Positions 47,256 through 57,684 of a stretch of DNA of 57,684 nt are shown piece by piece. Numbering within the stretch: the stretch's first letter is position 1; each line of letters opens with the position of its first letter. The stretch is from Plantago elongata (lineage: Eukaryota; Streptophyta; Magnoliopsida; Lamiales; Plantaginaceae), in assembly GCA_036897095.1 (NCBI GenBank), contig JAYMSP010000327.1:1-57684 (forward strand), read 5' to 3'. A program made the position numbers and the translations under genes. The notes below the pieces were generated by a model. That model ran no database searches. It was not told the origin of the DNA and worked only from the letters and a program-made list of their open reading frames with translations.

Positions 47256-50200
47256 ATGGAGTTTCCAAGTCAAGATTCTGAGTCATCAAACTCATCAAAG
47301 AAAAATGTTGCTGCACCAGCAGGACCAAGAGGGAAAATTGAGATCAAGAGGATCGAAAACACCACGAATCGACAAGTTACGTTCTGCAAACGCAGAAACG
47401 GCTTGCTCAAGAAGGCCTATGAGTTATCGGTGTTGTGCGATGCTGAAGTTGCCCTTATCGTCTTCTCCGGCCGTGGAAGGCTCTATGAGTATGCTAACAA
47501 CAGGTACAATTTGCATTTCTCATCAAAAAGTGCTAACCCTTTCTTCAGAATATAGTAAGGTGTTGTTATCTGATCCATATTTTGAGTGAATTTTTTCTTC
47601 TAGAGTTGTAGTTTCTTTCTTTTTTCATTTTAGTTCTGAATGATTTAAATAGGTGAAGATGGTTTAGCTAGGGAAAAAGATAGATCTGACTGTCACATGA
47701 ATATTACTTGAAAATTGTTCTTCTTTATTGCTATTGTAGTATTTAACAGTTAACACACACACATACACAGAGATCTATTTTTGTCAAGTGATCTCACTAG
47801 AAACTTAGATGGATTCACTTTGTCTTGTTTGTTTCTTTTCCTTTATGAGCTAAGGTAGCTCAAGTTTTGATTCTACCACAGACCTTCAAGATCTGTTATT
47901 AAACAAGGAAATACAAGCAAATCAAACATGTTAGTAACTATTTTATAAATTTCCACAAGAACTAGTGCAGATGGGAAAACATACATACTCTCAACTAAAT
48001 TCTTGACCATTTTCTGTTAGAAATTCTTTTTTCCTAATAAAATCTGTTGTTCTATTCTCTCACACATGTCATCTGTCAGAGCTTCTCAAATCTTACATCA
48101 TGTCACTCCAGCAAATGAAAGAGTATTATTGTATTATAGTACTACTACTACTACTACTACTATATGTGAAGCAAAACCTTAGCTAGCTAATTAAGGTTTG
48201 AAATCTGAAGAAACTAGGTAAAAGGCTAATCAAGATTCCAAAACTAGGTCATGTTAGTAAAGTTAGGGTTTGAAAATGCGTTGTCCCCTTTTTAACCATT
48301 GGATCTTTTGTCAATGTCAGAAAATTGATTCTTTTAAGTTTTGCACTTAAAGACAAGGACATGCCATATTCCTTCTTGGGCCTTCTATTTCATCTCTACC
48401 ACTATGCCCCAAAATATTTATCTAGAGGGGTGAAAATATTACATCTGATTATACTACTACAAATATATCATTTCTCCAACTTAATTTCCAAAAATGAGTT
48501 TTAAACTACTGTATCTAACTAAAACATTGGTTTTCACAAAATCAGTTGAGAAAACGCAAAATATATTTACCAAATCTATTCTAATTGTATTTTTGTAGAT
48601 TACATAATTGACGGAAATTTATGATGATTGGTATCGAAATGGATGTTGAAAGTGCATAATTGAAGGCCCACGAATTTTAAGGGCCTGCATTTGAAAATCT
48701 TTTGTTCATCGCGAATTGAAATGTCAGTTGATCCTTAACATTTGAATTTACAACAAATTCAAAAAAAAATGCTCCCTTATAAATTACCAATCGATATGAA
48801 TTTACGAAAACCTGCAATTTTAAGCACAATTGGATCAATTCGGCCTCAATTATGTATAACTTAAGTTGTTGACCACAATTTCATTTGCAAGTTTACCTTA
48901 CTACCAAATTCAATAGAATTGAATTTGAAATCAATTAAGTACCAAGAGAAAGATTCTATGTATACACTATGGTATGTCTTAGAAGTATAGGTATAATAGG
49001 TGACTAGAAATGTCATTTATCAATGGATGGGAAACAAGGAGAAGAACGATGGTGAAAATGGCTGCAGTGTATACAGACAGACAGAGATCTAGAGAGGTTC
49101 AAAGAAGCACTCAAACACTAAATCGAAGACATACTATTTTGATATACACATAAATTTAGCAGTAAAAATACCAGGTCTATTAAAAACGACTGCAATGTAA
49201 TTTATCAAGACTGAAATCAAAGAAAGAGAGCAACTTGGGGATTTTGAAGAAAACGAGGTGGGTAAAAAGAGGGTTACAAGTTATTAACCAATGGGTAAAA
49301 GCCAAACCAATCATATTGTGGCATCTTGACCCTACATGCCAGGTTCTAACCAATCACTGCCTCGACGATATTAAGGTAAGGTCGTCACAGACACCGATAA
49401 TTTTGTGACTGTCTTTGCAGTTGATCATCACTGACGTTTTCTTAAAAACAAAATACCTATTATCATTAAATTCACAAATTTCGCTATCACTTTCGATTAC
49501 TATTAATTTTTTTATATAAATACTAATTTAAATACAATACTTTTATCATCATATATTGGTTGTAGTAACTTCCTTTATGTATATTTTTAGTTTAGGTCAC
49601 AAATTGTATGTTTTGTGTTTAAGTATATATGCTATATATGGACTATGGCCACTAGAAGTTATATATATCCTAGCTAATATAGTACACATGCGGTTGATTG
49701 TTTGGTGACATTTTATTATAATTATTATTTGTTGTAATCCGTATAAAAATTTAAAAAAATGGTGAATGTTTTTTTTAAGGGAAATAGATATTTAATTATT
49801 AAGTATCAAAAGGTATAATAAGCGTAAATTACAAATTTTCAAATTCAAAATAGGTACTAGTCAAGAAGAACAAATGTTCGCAGATAAAATAGTGCGTATT
49901 TAGTACGATTCACATATCAAAATTCAAAATGGTGAATGTTGATTACAAATTAAATTCAGCTGAGACAGTAGAGATAATTGTCCTTTGTGTAATTCTGTTG
50001 TTTGACTTGAAGTATTGTTGGTCCTCAACATTGCACATTTGCGCTTCTCAAGCTAGCCCTTGTTTTAATACCATAAAATCTGCCTTCTAAAGAAATAAAT
50101 TTTAATAAATGTTCTCTTGTGGATATATAGTGAAAATATGTTCAAAAAACTGTTCAAATTTCAGAAAGTGAATTCATGTAGTAGATAACTGCATTTTTCT

Positions 50201-51267
50201 GGTGCTATTTGGATATATATACTGTAAAATAATAAATATTACTATTTAATTTGCAGTGTCCGAGAGACTATTGAGAGATACAAGAAGGCAACTAGTGATT
50301 CTCCCTGTATCTCCACTTCTGAAGCTAACATTCAAGTCAGTTAATTTGTACTATATCTTAGCTTAATTGCTCATCATCTATTCATCATCTTTGATTAATC
50401 AAATAATGTGAGTAACTTAGTATATAATTACTTGTGCTCTTGTTCATTTCCTAGTACTACCAACAAGAAGCATTAAAGCTTCGCAAACTCATACGAGACA
50501 CAGACGAAGAAAACCGGAGAATGACTGGGTATGGTGTTGAAAGAATGCCAATGAAGGATCTGAAAAAACAGGAAAAGAAAGTTGAGGACGCCATTGTCAG
50601 AATCCGTGCCAGAAAGGTACTTTGATTCATCATATAGCGAATCAAACTGATCAACTCGTTGTTTTTACAAATAAACTTGTAATGTGTTCTTTGCTTACTA
50701 GTTTCTTTTATGTTTTCACAGAATGAACTGCTGCTTGCAGAAATCGAGTTCATGCATAAAAGGGTAATCATCAACATTCATATGTTAATATGTGTAAATA
50801 GTTTCACGAATACGTTCTAAAATCTGGTTTTGATGTATGACAGGAGCTTGAGTTGAACCATGCTAACATGTATCTTCGCACACAGGCACATACTCAACCC
50901 CTTTCTGATTCCATATCAAATATTTCGCGTGATGGAAAAGAGAGAAGGTTTAATTAGTTTAACATTTTTGTACAAGGTTCAGATTGCTGAGGGTGAAAAG
51001 GCGCAACATATGAGCTTGATGCAGCCAGGTGGTGGATCAGATTACCAACAGGGTCCAATGGTGACACATCAATATGATGTTCGGAATTTCATCCCCATGA
51101 ACCTCATGGAACCTCACCAGAACTACTCACATGACCATGATCAGACTGCTCTCCAGCTCAAGTATGTTGCTTGACTTGACTCTCTACTCATTCTGTATGA
51201 TTTCACCGAGAACTATTAATTAGTAAGTCTTTACTTATCTTTACTGTTTCTGTATGCTTGCAGTTAG
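47256..51267 (+). CDS. AGAMOUS-clade MIKC MADS-box transcription factor
   Basis: Seven coding exons: 47256-47503, 50257-50335, 50455-50616, 50722-50763, 50844-50885, 50983-51161, 51264-51267; 251 residues. C-class MADS proteins bind CArG boxes and specify stamens, carpels and fruit tissues. An N-terminal extension ([17 protein letters not shown]) precedes the MADS domain ([37 protein letters not shown]). An I region and K-box ([32 protein letters not shown]) follow. The C-terminus has AG motif I ([10 protein letters not shown]) and AG motif II (DQTALQL). The frame closes only if the fifth intron (50886-50982) uses a GC donor, which also gives the canonical 42-base exon. Exon 3 is 162 bases, the sum of the usual 62 and 100, so one K-box intron is missing. 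The last exon is inferred; reading through instead gives ALQLKYVA. Whether it is an AG, PLE/SHP or STK ortholog is unresolved. Confidence 0.88.
48598..48900. repeat. Dispersed repeat, copy B, in the first coding intron of the AGAMOUS-like gene
   Basis: Partner of 2185-2480 and in the same orientation, with landmarks TTACATAATTG, ATGATTGGTA, CACGAATTTTAAGGG, CATTTGAATTTACAACAAATTC and CAATTATGTATAACTTAAGT in the same order. Its right end falls about 390 bases before the intronic regulatory cluster. Confidence 0.75.
49288..49356 (+). promoter_or_regulatory. Intronic LFY-type site plus two CCAATCA boxes
   Basis: In the 2.75-kb intron after the MADS exon there is CCAATGG (49288-49294, fitting the LEAFY consensus CCANTG), then CCAATCA at 49307-49313 and CCAATCA at 49350-49356, within 69 bases. 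In AGAMOUS and its orthologs the corresponding large intron carries LEAFY/WUSCHEL sites and a conserved pair of CCAATCA boxes needed for floral expression. The order and spacing here agree with that element. This is by pattern match only. Confidence 0.65.
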
Positions 51268-52353
51268 CAGTAAACTGGAGATCTAGCTAGTAGGCTCTAA
51301 TTGATGAATCACGTACAGAGTCGGAGATCAACCTGCACTTAATTATTTTAGCTAGTCAGTTTGTGTGCGATTCAAGAAACGCAACTGTCAATGTAAACAT
51401 TGAACCGTATGTTGGCTTCATGATTTCTCCCTCTAAACCTAATCTACAATCTGGAATTTTTAAGTACTTCATCATATATACACTTTCATGGTAGACCAGT
51501 CACTTTTAAGAACTGAAAAGCGTGTTTTTAGGGGAAAATAGAGTGAATGACACTTGATCAGGTGAGCTTATCGTAAAAGCCCGTGTCAGAAATTGTGTTA
51601 GGACTTAGGAGTTAGGTCTGATTTTGTCCACAGCTTGCCAATCCAAAATGACAGTCCTGGAGCACATCAACATGAAATGATCAACAGGGTTCTCAAAGTT
51701 GTAAAAAGTCCATTACGTTTCGAAAGGAGACACCCTGACCCTGAGTCTGAGAGTTCCTTTGAGAAAATCGATTATAAGATGTCGGTTTTTATGCATCTTT
51801 ACACCCTTCAACCTCAGAATATATGAGACCATGATAGCAGAAACACATGGCCAAGTATTATCCAGGAATAGAGATACTGGGCAAACTGTGCCAATTCACT
51901 GTGTTGTTCTCATTAACTGATCCCTTTTACTGTGCAAATTGAACATGATGGTATATATTGTGCAGTACCTAATTGGACGCATACATTGTAGAGGACGAAA
52001 AACATCGTATTAACATTCTGGAGTGCCAAAAAATGAATTTTACCTCTTTTTAACCTTGTTACTTGCAAATATCCTTGATATGTTTGATTAGTATGTATGC
52101 AGTCGTTAAGCTTTGTGCTGATAATTAAATAGAATAGAAATGTTGATATATCATGCATGATATGTGCTCAATGGAAGTAGCAGATTCCAAAGGTTAATTA
52201 AGTTAAGTATGAAAGTGGTGTTGATTAGTCTTTATTCAACATATCATGCACCACTTCATTTGTGATGTTGTAGTTAGTTTGCAGTTGGCTTGCATATCCA
52301 AACATGAAATCTTGATGATCAATTTTCAAAGTGCAGTCACAAATTGTTCATCC
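51268..52353. other. Intergenic region after the AGAMOUS-like gene
   Basis: Holds the 3' UTR of the MADS gene and the promoter of the glycine-rich protein gene. No further gene or repeat was recognised. Confidence 0.55.
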
Positions 52354-52360
52354 TATATAA
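52354..52360 (+). promoter_or_regulatory. TATA box of the glycine-rich protein gene
   Basis: TATATAA, 77 bases before the start codon, with a short A-rich leader ending AAAACAATGG. Confidence 0.6.
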
Positions 52361-52436
52361 ACTTGATACCTAAAGCCAATAATATCATCAACAATCAACT
52401 ACATATCAGTTCAGATACAATCAAATTGAGAAAACA

Positions 52437-52874
52437 ATGGCAATCAAGTTGTTCATGATGATAGCAATTGCAACATTTGCATGTGTTGTCACTGCTAGGA
52501 CCACACCAGTGACAAACTTACCTGACGTGGAGTCCACGTTTTTCCGTCACCCGTTCCCATATGGTAGACCACCGTTCGGAAGGTTTGGAGGCGGTGTTGG
52601 AACTGGTTTCGGTGGTGCTGGTGCAGGAACCGGCTTCGGTGGTGCTGGCATTGGAACTGGTCTTGGTGGTGCTGGTACAGGCTTTGGTGGTTTTTCTGGA
52701 GGATTCGGCAGTTTTGGCAAAGGTGATGGTATGTTTGGCAAAGGTGATGGATCAAGTTCTGGAAGTTCGACCGGAGGCCAGACGGGGACTGGTGCCATTG
52801 GAAACAGTCTTGAGAAGGATGACAAACATGGTAGCCTTAACAAGGGCACCCTTGTTGGCAAGCCTTTGATCTAA
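52437..52874 (+). CDS. Small secreted glycine-rich cell-wall-type protein
   Basis: One exon, 145 residues. A signal peptide (about residues 1-20, MAIKLFMMIAIATFACVVTA) is followed by a short segment with FFRHPFPYGRPPFGRF. A glycine-rich centre holds repeats of the form GTGFGGAG and FGKGDG, then a Ser/Gly/Thr linker and a charged tail (LEKDDKHGSLNKG). Such proteins are usually deposited in the cell wall or apoplast as structural or defence-related components. No enzyme motif and no cysteine pattern are present. The context (TATA box, short leader, ATG in good context) supports a real gene. The exact subfamily is not recognised, and repeats make open frames on both strands, so the plus frame was chosen for its signal peptide and TATA box. 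Confidence 0.8.
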   Translation: MAIKLFMMIAIATFACVVTARTTPVTNLPDVESTFFRHPFPYGRPPFGRFGGGVGTGFGGAGAGTGFGGAGIGTGLGGAGTGFGGFSGGFGSFGKGDGMFGKGDGSSSGSSTGGQTGTGAIGNSLEKDDKHGSLNKGTLVGKPLI

Positions 52875-55800
52875 AATTTCATGGGATGCCTTAATTTCCT
52901 TTTACTTTATGAAGAAATAGAGATGAATTGCAAATGCAATGTCATTAACATCTAGCTATATACCTTATGTTATAATATAGTACTCTATTGAAGAACATTA
53001 TTCTAGCTTTTTAACAACACGAAGTCTCTATTTATGCCGTCTACGTTGTATTTCTACACTGTACGCCATTTTGTTCGGTTTGATTTGGTTTTACTAGATT
53101 TCTTCTTTTGTGATTGGTGTGTGAACTCAATTTTTGGTTAGAATTTTTCCAATCAAAATTGTATACCAATGAAAATTTTGACATGTATACAAATATTAAT
53201 TCGTAGTCAGAGATGGTTTACTTTAAATATAAGTAAATAAATTCTAACTTCAATTTGTAATGAATTTCAAGTAATAGTATGACGTCTAATTAGGTTTGGT
53301 ACATATTTTTGAAAAGCATAAAGGTTGTTCCAAACAACTTCATCATTGGTATGCGGTCACCTCATACACACAAAAGAATTATTATTTTACAAACATAATT
53401 TTATATATTGTTTTTACCAACCCCTCCCCGCATTTGGTATGTGCCACTCTACAAAAGACACAAATTATCGTTCTACAAATATAATTTCACATGTCGTAGT
53501 TGCTTTTTTACACCCCCTACCCTCCACGGGCACACACCTCCGAGAGCACATTGAGGAGACCTATGAAGTAGAAAGAAAGGAATTTTTTTCCACCTAAATA
53601 AAAGTAGAGAAAAGACAGGTATAGCTTAATGGTCAAGAGTGTATCTGTCATACGATCCTTTAGATTGAACATTGTTATTTCGAACGGGGTTGAATTCGAG
53701 TTGGATAGAACCTGACCCATTCAAAAGTAAAATAAACGGAATATCATTATAGTGAGATATAGGCCTAGACCTCAACAATGTCGCTGAATCTTGTTAGTAT
53801 ACATGTATAAAAATATGTATGCTCTTAAATATATAATAGGAAATTATTTATCGTTTATATACATATGATGTGAAATTTAATATTTTATTTTATATTTTTT
53901 TAACTAAGTTTAATGGTACACGAAGATGTATCCCAAGTGCAAATTGTATGTGTAAGGAGACGTGGAGAAACGATTGATGATATGTACATAGGTAGGTTTA
54001 ACATTTGTTTTGGTGAGAAAATAAATTTATTCGGCTAGTAGGCATTGCATATCATCAAAATGGACATTATATTTCGGTCGGTATTGATTTTGGTTCGGTT
54101 CTCAGTATTTTTTAATTTTTCAATTTTTTGGAACAACCCCAATATGTTCACCAAAAATAGTAGTACCTCTCGCAACTCATGACGTAATGGTTATGATCCT
54201 GGTGCAATTTCATAAGGAAAAGTATATATTTTCAACAACCAAAAATACTTAAAACAATATAGATTCATCTCCTATAAGACAATTATAAAAGATGAATTTT
54301 GTACATTACATCCCATTTAGGTGTTATAGAATTCACATTAGCAAATTGATATGTATACTCTGATATAGATACATAGCAAGTTTTGAAGAATGTATCTCAA
54401 TAGTAGGAAGTGTACATGATACTTTGCTACCATTTATAAAATTCACAGGCATCACATTTAGCGCAGTGTATCATTTCTAGTACTTAATAAATGCTTATTT
54501 TATAAAATTTTATTATTTTATTTTATTTATTAAATTTATATTTTATTTTAGTGAATAAAATAATTGTTTAATTAGTAATAATATCATAGATTGTTGCTAT
54601 TGCATTTGTCTTGTCACGAATGATTCAACTATATTCTAAATATTTTTAATTATTTTGTAGATTAAATTATATGATATTCAATAAATGCTTTATATAATGC
54701 CATCATATATAAAAATGAACAGTCGTAGATATACATTATTTGTTGAAAATAAAACTAATTCCATAAAATTGCATATATGATTGAATTAATCTAATATATT
54801 CTCTATCTTTTAAATTTTATTATTTCATTTTATCTTATTTAACAAAGTCTTATTTTATTTATAAAATAATTATTTAATGAATAATAGTATTCAAGATTGG
54901 TGTCTATGGATTCGTCTTGTCAAAACGAATTCAAGTATATGTTCAAAATATTTTCGAATATTTATAGATAAAGTTATATTACATTTATTAAAATTTGTCT
55001 ATATCTTATGATACCAACAAATAAACTAACTAGACATGGAGAAATAAAACGTCAATACCTAAATAAAATGAAGTAATAATGGAAGGCTTTGGAATATTCA
55101 TTTTATTATAGCTAATTTCACAAAATTCATTGAGATTGAGAATGATTACAGGTAGAGATGGCCCATCAAATTTAATAATATATAGATAGATAGATGTCTT
55201 TAAAGGCCGGTCCAAGTTCTTCCATGAGCCCATTATTGTGCAGTCCGGACTCCAAAGTCTAAATATCTCATTCTGAAAGCCTGGTATTACTTGTTCCTCA
55301 GGCCCAATCCCACCATTAACCAGCACGAAACCTATGAATTTAGACTAATATGAGAATGGATGTACAGTGATGACCACTATAGGCACGAGCACGAAGATGA
55401 CGGGACCAAGTTCAAATGTTTACTCCACTTGATATGTGAACGTTTTTATCAGAGCAGTCAAGTCACAGATATATGATAAACCATTCATTCAAATTTTATC
55501 AACCCTTGACTCTGTAAAATGACCCTTTATTTTTGTCTGTCTGCTATTGAATAGTCCCATTTTTTTTTCAATTCAAACCAAAGAACTAATTGAATTCAAA
55601 AGTAGAATTCATTGGAACAAAGGTTCAAGGCGCTGAAACTCTAAAGCCCCCAATAGGACCCCTACCCAACAATTATGTCCTTTTGAGGCCGAGCTGAACT
55701 CTTGTGGCCGTCGGCCGTCGTGCATTTGTACCAAACTATGGGAATGCCCCTAAACTTTAGGCCTAACCCAACATAAAATCGAGTATACCGTTACTAATAA

Positions 55801-56355
55801 AATCACCCACATTATTAATCAAAACAAAAGTTTTAATTTTCTGTTGGTGAAAACAGGTGTTGTATACAGACTAAGCTAATTACGGTGCATGTTGAGTATT
55901 TTATGGTGGTTGCGTAGTTACTGTGTATGGGATTTGTGTTAATTTTATTTGTAATTATTTATTGAGAGCTCGACTCTTACTAATAAATTTTTCTTAACCA
56001 TTTTAAAAAAATTTAAAAGTTTTATTATAATATTCAGAATATAGGTATTTTAATTATAATATAGTTCCGTCGTTACATAAATATTAGCTCATATGATGTA
56101 ATTACATCGTAAATATCATTCGCATTGTAAATTGCGGTAGGGAAATGATAGGAATAATATAACAACATCGAGGAAAATTTATTATGATAAATTCCAAAGA
56201 GACATTTCATAATAATCCGACACACAACAAAAGGTATACAAATTAGATGAAATTGAAATAAAACAGAGTAAAATGACAGAGTCAAAGTATATGTAATCGA
56301 AAGTAAAATCGATCCCCAATTTTAGAAATTGCACACATACTAATTACTTAGCTAG
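52875..56355. other. Intergenic region between the glycine-rich and BAP31-like genes
   Basis: About 3.5 kb of AT-rich sequence. Near 53615-53700 there is TATAGCTTAATGGTCAAGAGTG followed by a TTTCGAAC-containing piece, which weakly recalls Pol III A and B boxes of a tRNA-derived SINE. No clear 3' tail or target duplication was found. No gene is visible. Confidence 0.5.
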
Positions 56356-56745
56356 TCATTCACTCTTCATCCGCTCCACCCGTTCACTCAACTGCTCCGT
56401 CTTCACCAGCAACCTCGTCACCGAGAACAACATCCAGTAAAACATCAGCGTGGCCGCGATCAACAGGCCGTTCCGCTGCGACTTAATAACCGATTTCTGG
56501 TGGCGCATGACCTCGCTAGGTGAGCACGAGTCTTCGCATTTGGGCCGCATCTCGTATTTCCAGTAAATGTCGAGCAGAAGGAAGAGACAGAACGGAACGA
56601 CCGAGAGGAACGGTTTTAAGAGGTTTCGGGTAACGGCAATTATCCCCTTTCGGAGAGGGTTGAGACCTGCTGGGATTGTGAGGAGTAGGACCATTATGGC
56701 TTCTGCTGCCGCAACGTAGGCTAGGATCACCCATTCTAGAGCCAT
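56356..56745 (-). CDS. BAP31-like (B-cell receptor-associated protein 31-like) ER membrane protein
   Basis: One exon on the minus strand, 129 residues. BAP31 family members are ER membrane proteins; animal BAP31 helps export and quality control of membrane proteins. Plant members are short and poorly studied. Three membrane segments are visible (about 4-25, 44-61 and 92-113), with the family features MALEW at the start, LLLDIYWKYE after the second segment and KSVIKSQRNGLL before the third. The charged end (VKTEQLSERVERMKSE) corresponds to the start of the cytosolic coiled coil, which in animal BAP31 is much longer. No KKxx-type retrieval signal is seen. The start was chosen because MALEW is the usual N-terminus. 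No intron or disruption was found. Confidence 0.85.
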   Translation of the reverse strand: MALEWVILAYVAAAEAIMVLLLTIPAGLNPLRKGIIAVTRNLLKPFLSVVPFCLFLLLDIYWKYEMRPKCEDSCSPSEVMRHQKSVIKSQRNGLLIAATLMFYWMLFSVTRLLVKTEQLSERVERMKSE

Positions 56746-57684
56746 TTCTTAGTAGATTTGTGTTGTGGAAACGAATTGTTGTGAACTGTGTGTTAGAACA
56801 TAGAAATGTTTGTTGTTAAATTGAGTCGAGTGAGAATTTGAGATGAAGAAGCAAGAAGAACGGAAGAAAAAATGATCCGTGTTACATGGAGTCGGAGGAT
56901 ACGTGTCGATGAACGGTGTGCATGTGTGAGGACATGTGGCACCAAAGGGAATGTGGTGCTCTACCTTGTCTTCCATGATTTTCGTCTTTCTTTCTTTTCC
57001 TAGAAATAATTTCTCGCAAACCATTCGCGTATTTGGCTATCAATTCGACTTAAAGTTTGGAATTTTTGTGTTCATTTCTCCAAATTACATTATGCGATAA
57101 ACTCGAATTGAATTACTATTTATTTTAAAATTCAATTCTTTTAAAAGTAAATACACTATGTTAAAATTACAATTCATTATATCAAACATAAACTTTTATT
57201 TTTTTAAATATAAATATTACAATCATGTTACATCAAATCAATCTACTACTATCATATCAGTTATTACTATAAGTGCATCTACTACGACAACTATAATACA
57301 TTAGAACACCATCCATATTTAACAGGATCTGAATCCAGAAGCACTTCAAATTAATCCAGTCTAATTGATTTAATATTCATTAATTCTGAATTTCACATCG
57401 AGTCCTAAATTGATCATAAAACCCTTGAATTTATTTAACTTTAGTGATTAACTATCTCTTTCATATTTATAATATTTTTTGATTATGTATTTAACACTTT
57501 TATGTGTGTGTCTTGTAATGGCCAAAATTCACTCTCCTAGCAAGACTGGCAAATTGGTCCATCAAGGCCACGACCCAATCCACGGTCTTTAAATGAGTCC
57601 ATCTCGACTTCACATGCGGGTTGGGCCTCCCTGCTTCCTAGCGGACAGACACGCTAGTCAACACACTTGGTGGGGCTGACATGT
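56746..57684. other. Upstream region of the BAP31-like gene to the window end
   Basis: Contains the leader and promoter of the minus-strand BAP31-like gene, then AT-rich sequence. No gene is recognised. Open frames near 56.75-57.02 kb overlap the leader and lack coding character. Confidence 0.5.

Noticed and set aside
52495-52869. Alternative frames on both strands over the glycine-rich gene
   Set aside because: Repetitive GGT-rich sequence keeps all frames open. Only the plus frame from 52437 has a signal peptide, TATA box and good start context.
53615-53720. Possible tRNA-derived SINE (TAGCTTAATGG and TTTCGAAC)
   Set aside because: Boxes are weak, and no cloverleaf, 3' tail or flanking duplication was found.

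Overview
The window is nuclear DNA of a higher plant, almost certainly a eudicot. It is AT-rich, its genes are split by many GT-AG introns, and it holds plant-specific families: an ERD4-type OSCA channel, a PL4 rhamnogalacturonan lyase, an SKU5-similar oxidase homologue, a GARP regulator and an AGAMOUS-clade MADS-box gene with a 5'-leader intron and a long regulatory intron. LTR retrotransposons and MITEs fill the space between. The species cannot be named from sequence alone. Exon models were built by hand from reading frame, splice signals and family knowledge. In every gene the exon phases close.

Layout: 1-2.6 kb is intergenic with a TA-rich duplicated microsatellite. TDP2-like (2.8-5.0 kb, +) converges on ERD4-like (5.5-8.7 kb, -). 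From 9.9 to 17.45 kb lies a block of decayed LTR retrotransposon material: a backwards LTR with primer-binding site and gag start, a 38-bp minisatellite, two broken minus-strand ORFs (one with a gypsy-type Transposase_28-like domain) and two polypurine-tract/LTR junctions on the plus strand. A 15-exon rhamnogalacturonan lyase follows (17.6-20.9 kb, -), then a gene-poor stretch with a Stowaway-like MITE. An SKS gene (25.3-28.9 kb, +) carries another MITE in intron 2. A 5.4-kb Ty1/copia element (29.1-34.5 kb, -) sits 0.25 kb behind it. A cluster of TRIM retroelements with 79-bp LTRs lies at 35.6-36.8 kb. A GARP gene (38.9-41.7 kb, +) is followed by a 345-bp foldback element. The AGAMOUS-like gene (46.9-51.3 kb, +), a small glycine-rich secreted protein (52.4 kb, +) and an intronless BAP31-like ER protein (56.4 kb, -) complete the window.

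The genes do not form a pathway. The lyase, the SKS protein and the glycine-rich protein probably all act in the cell wall, but no joint control is visible. The items most worth a second look are the AGAMOUS-like gene (an exact K-box intron loss, a GC donor, altered MADS residues, and an intronic LFY/CCAATCA cluster), the TRIM array with a Pol III box-B-like motif, the long foldback hairpin, and the minus-strand ORFs in the gypsy-like block.
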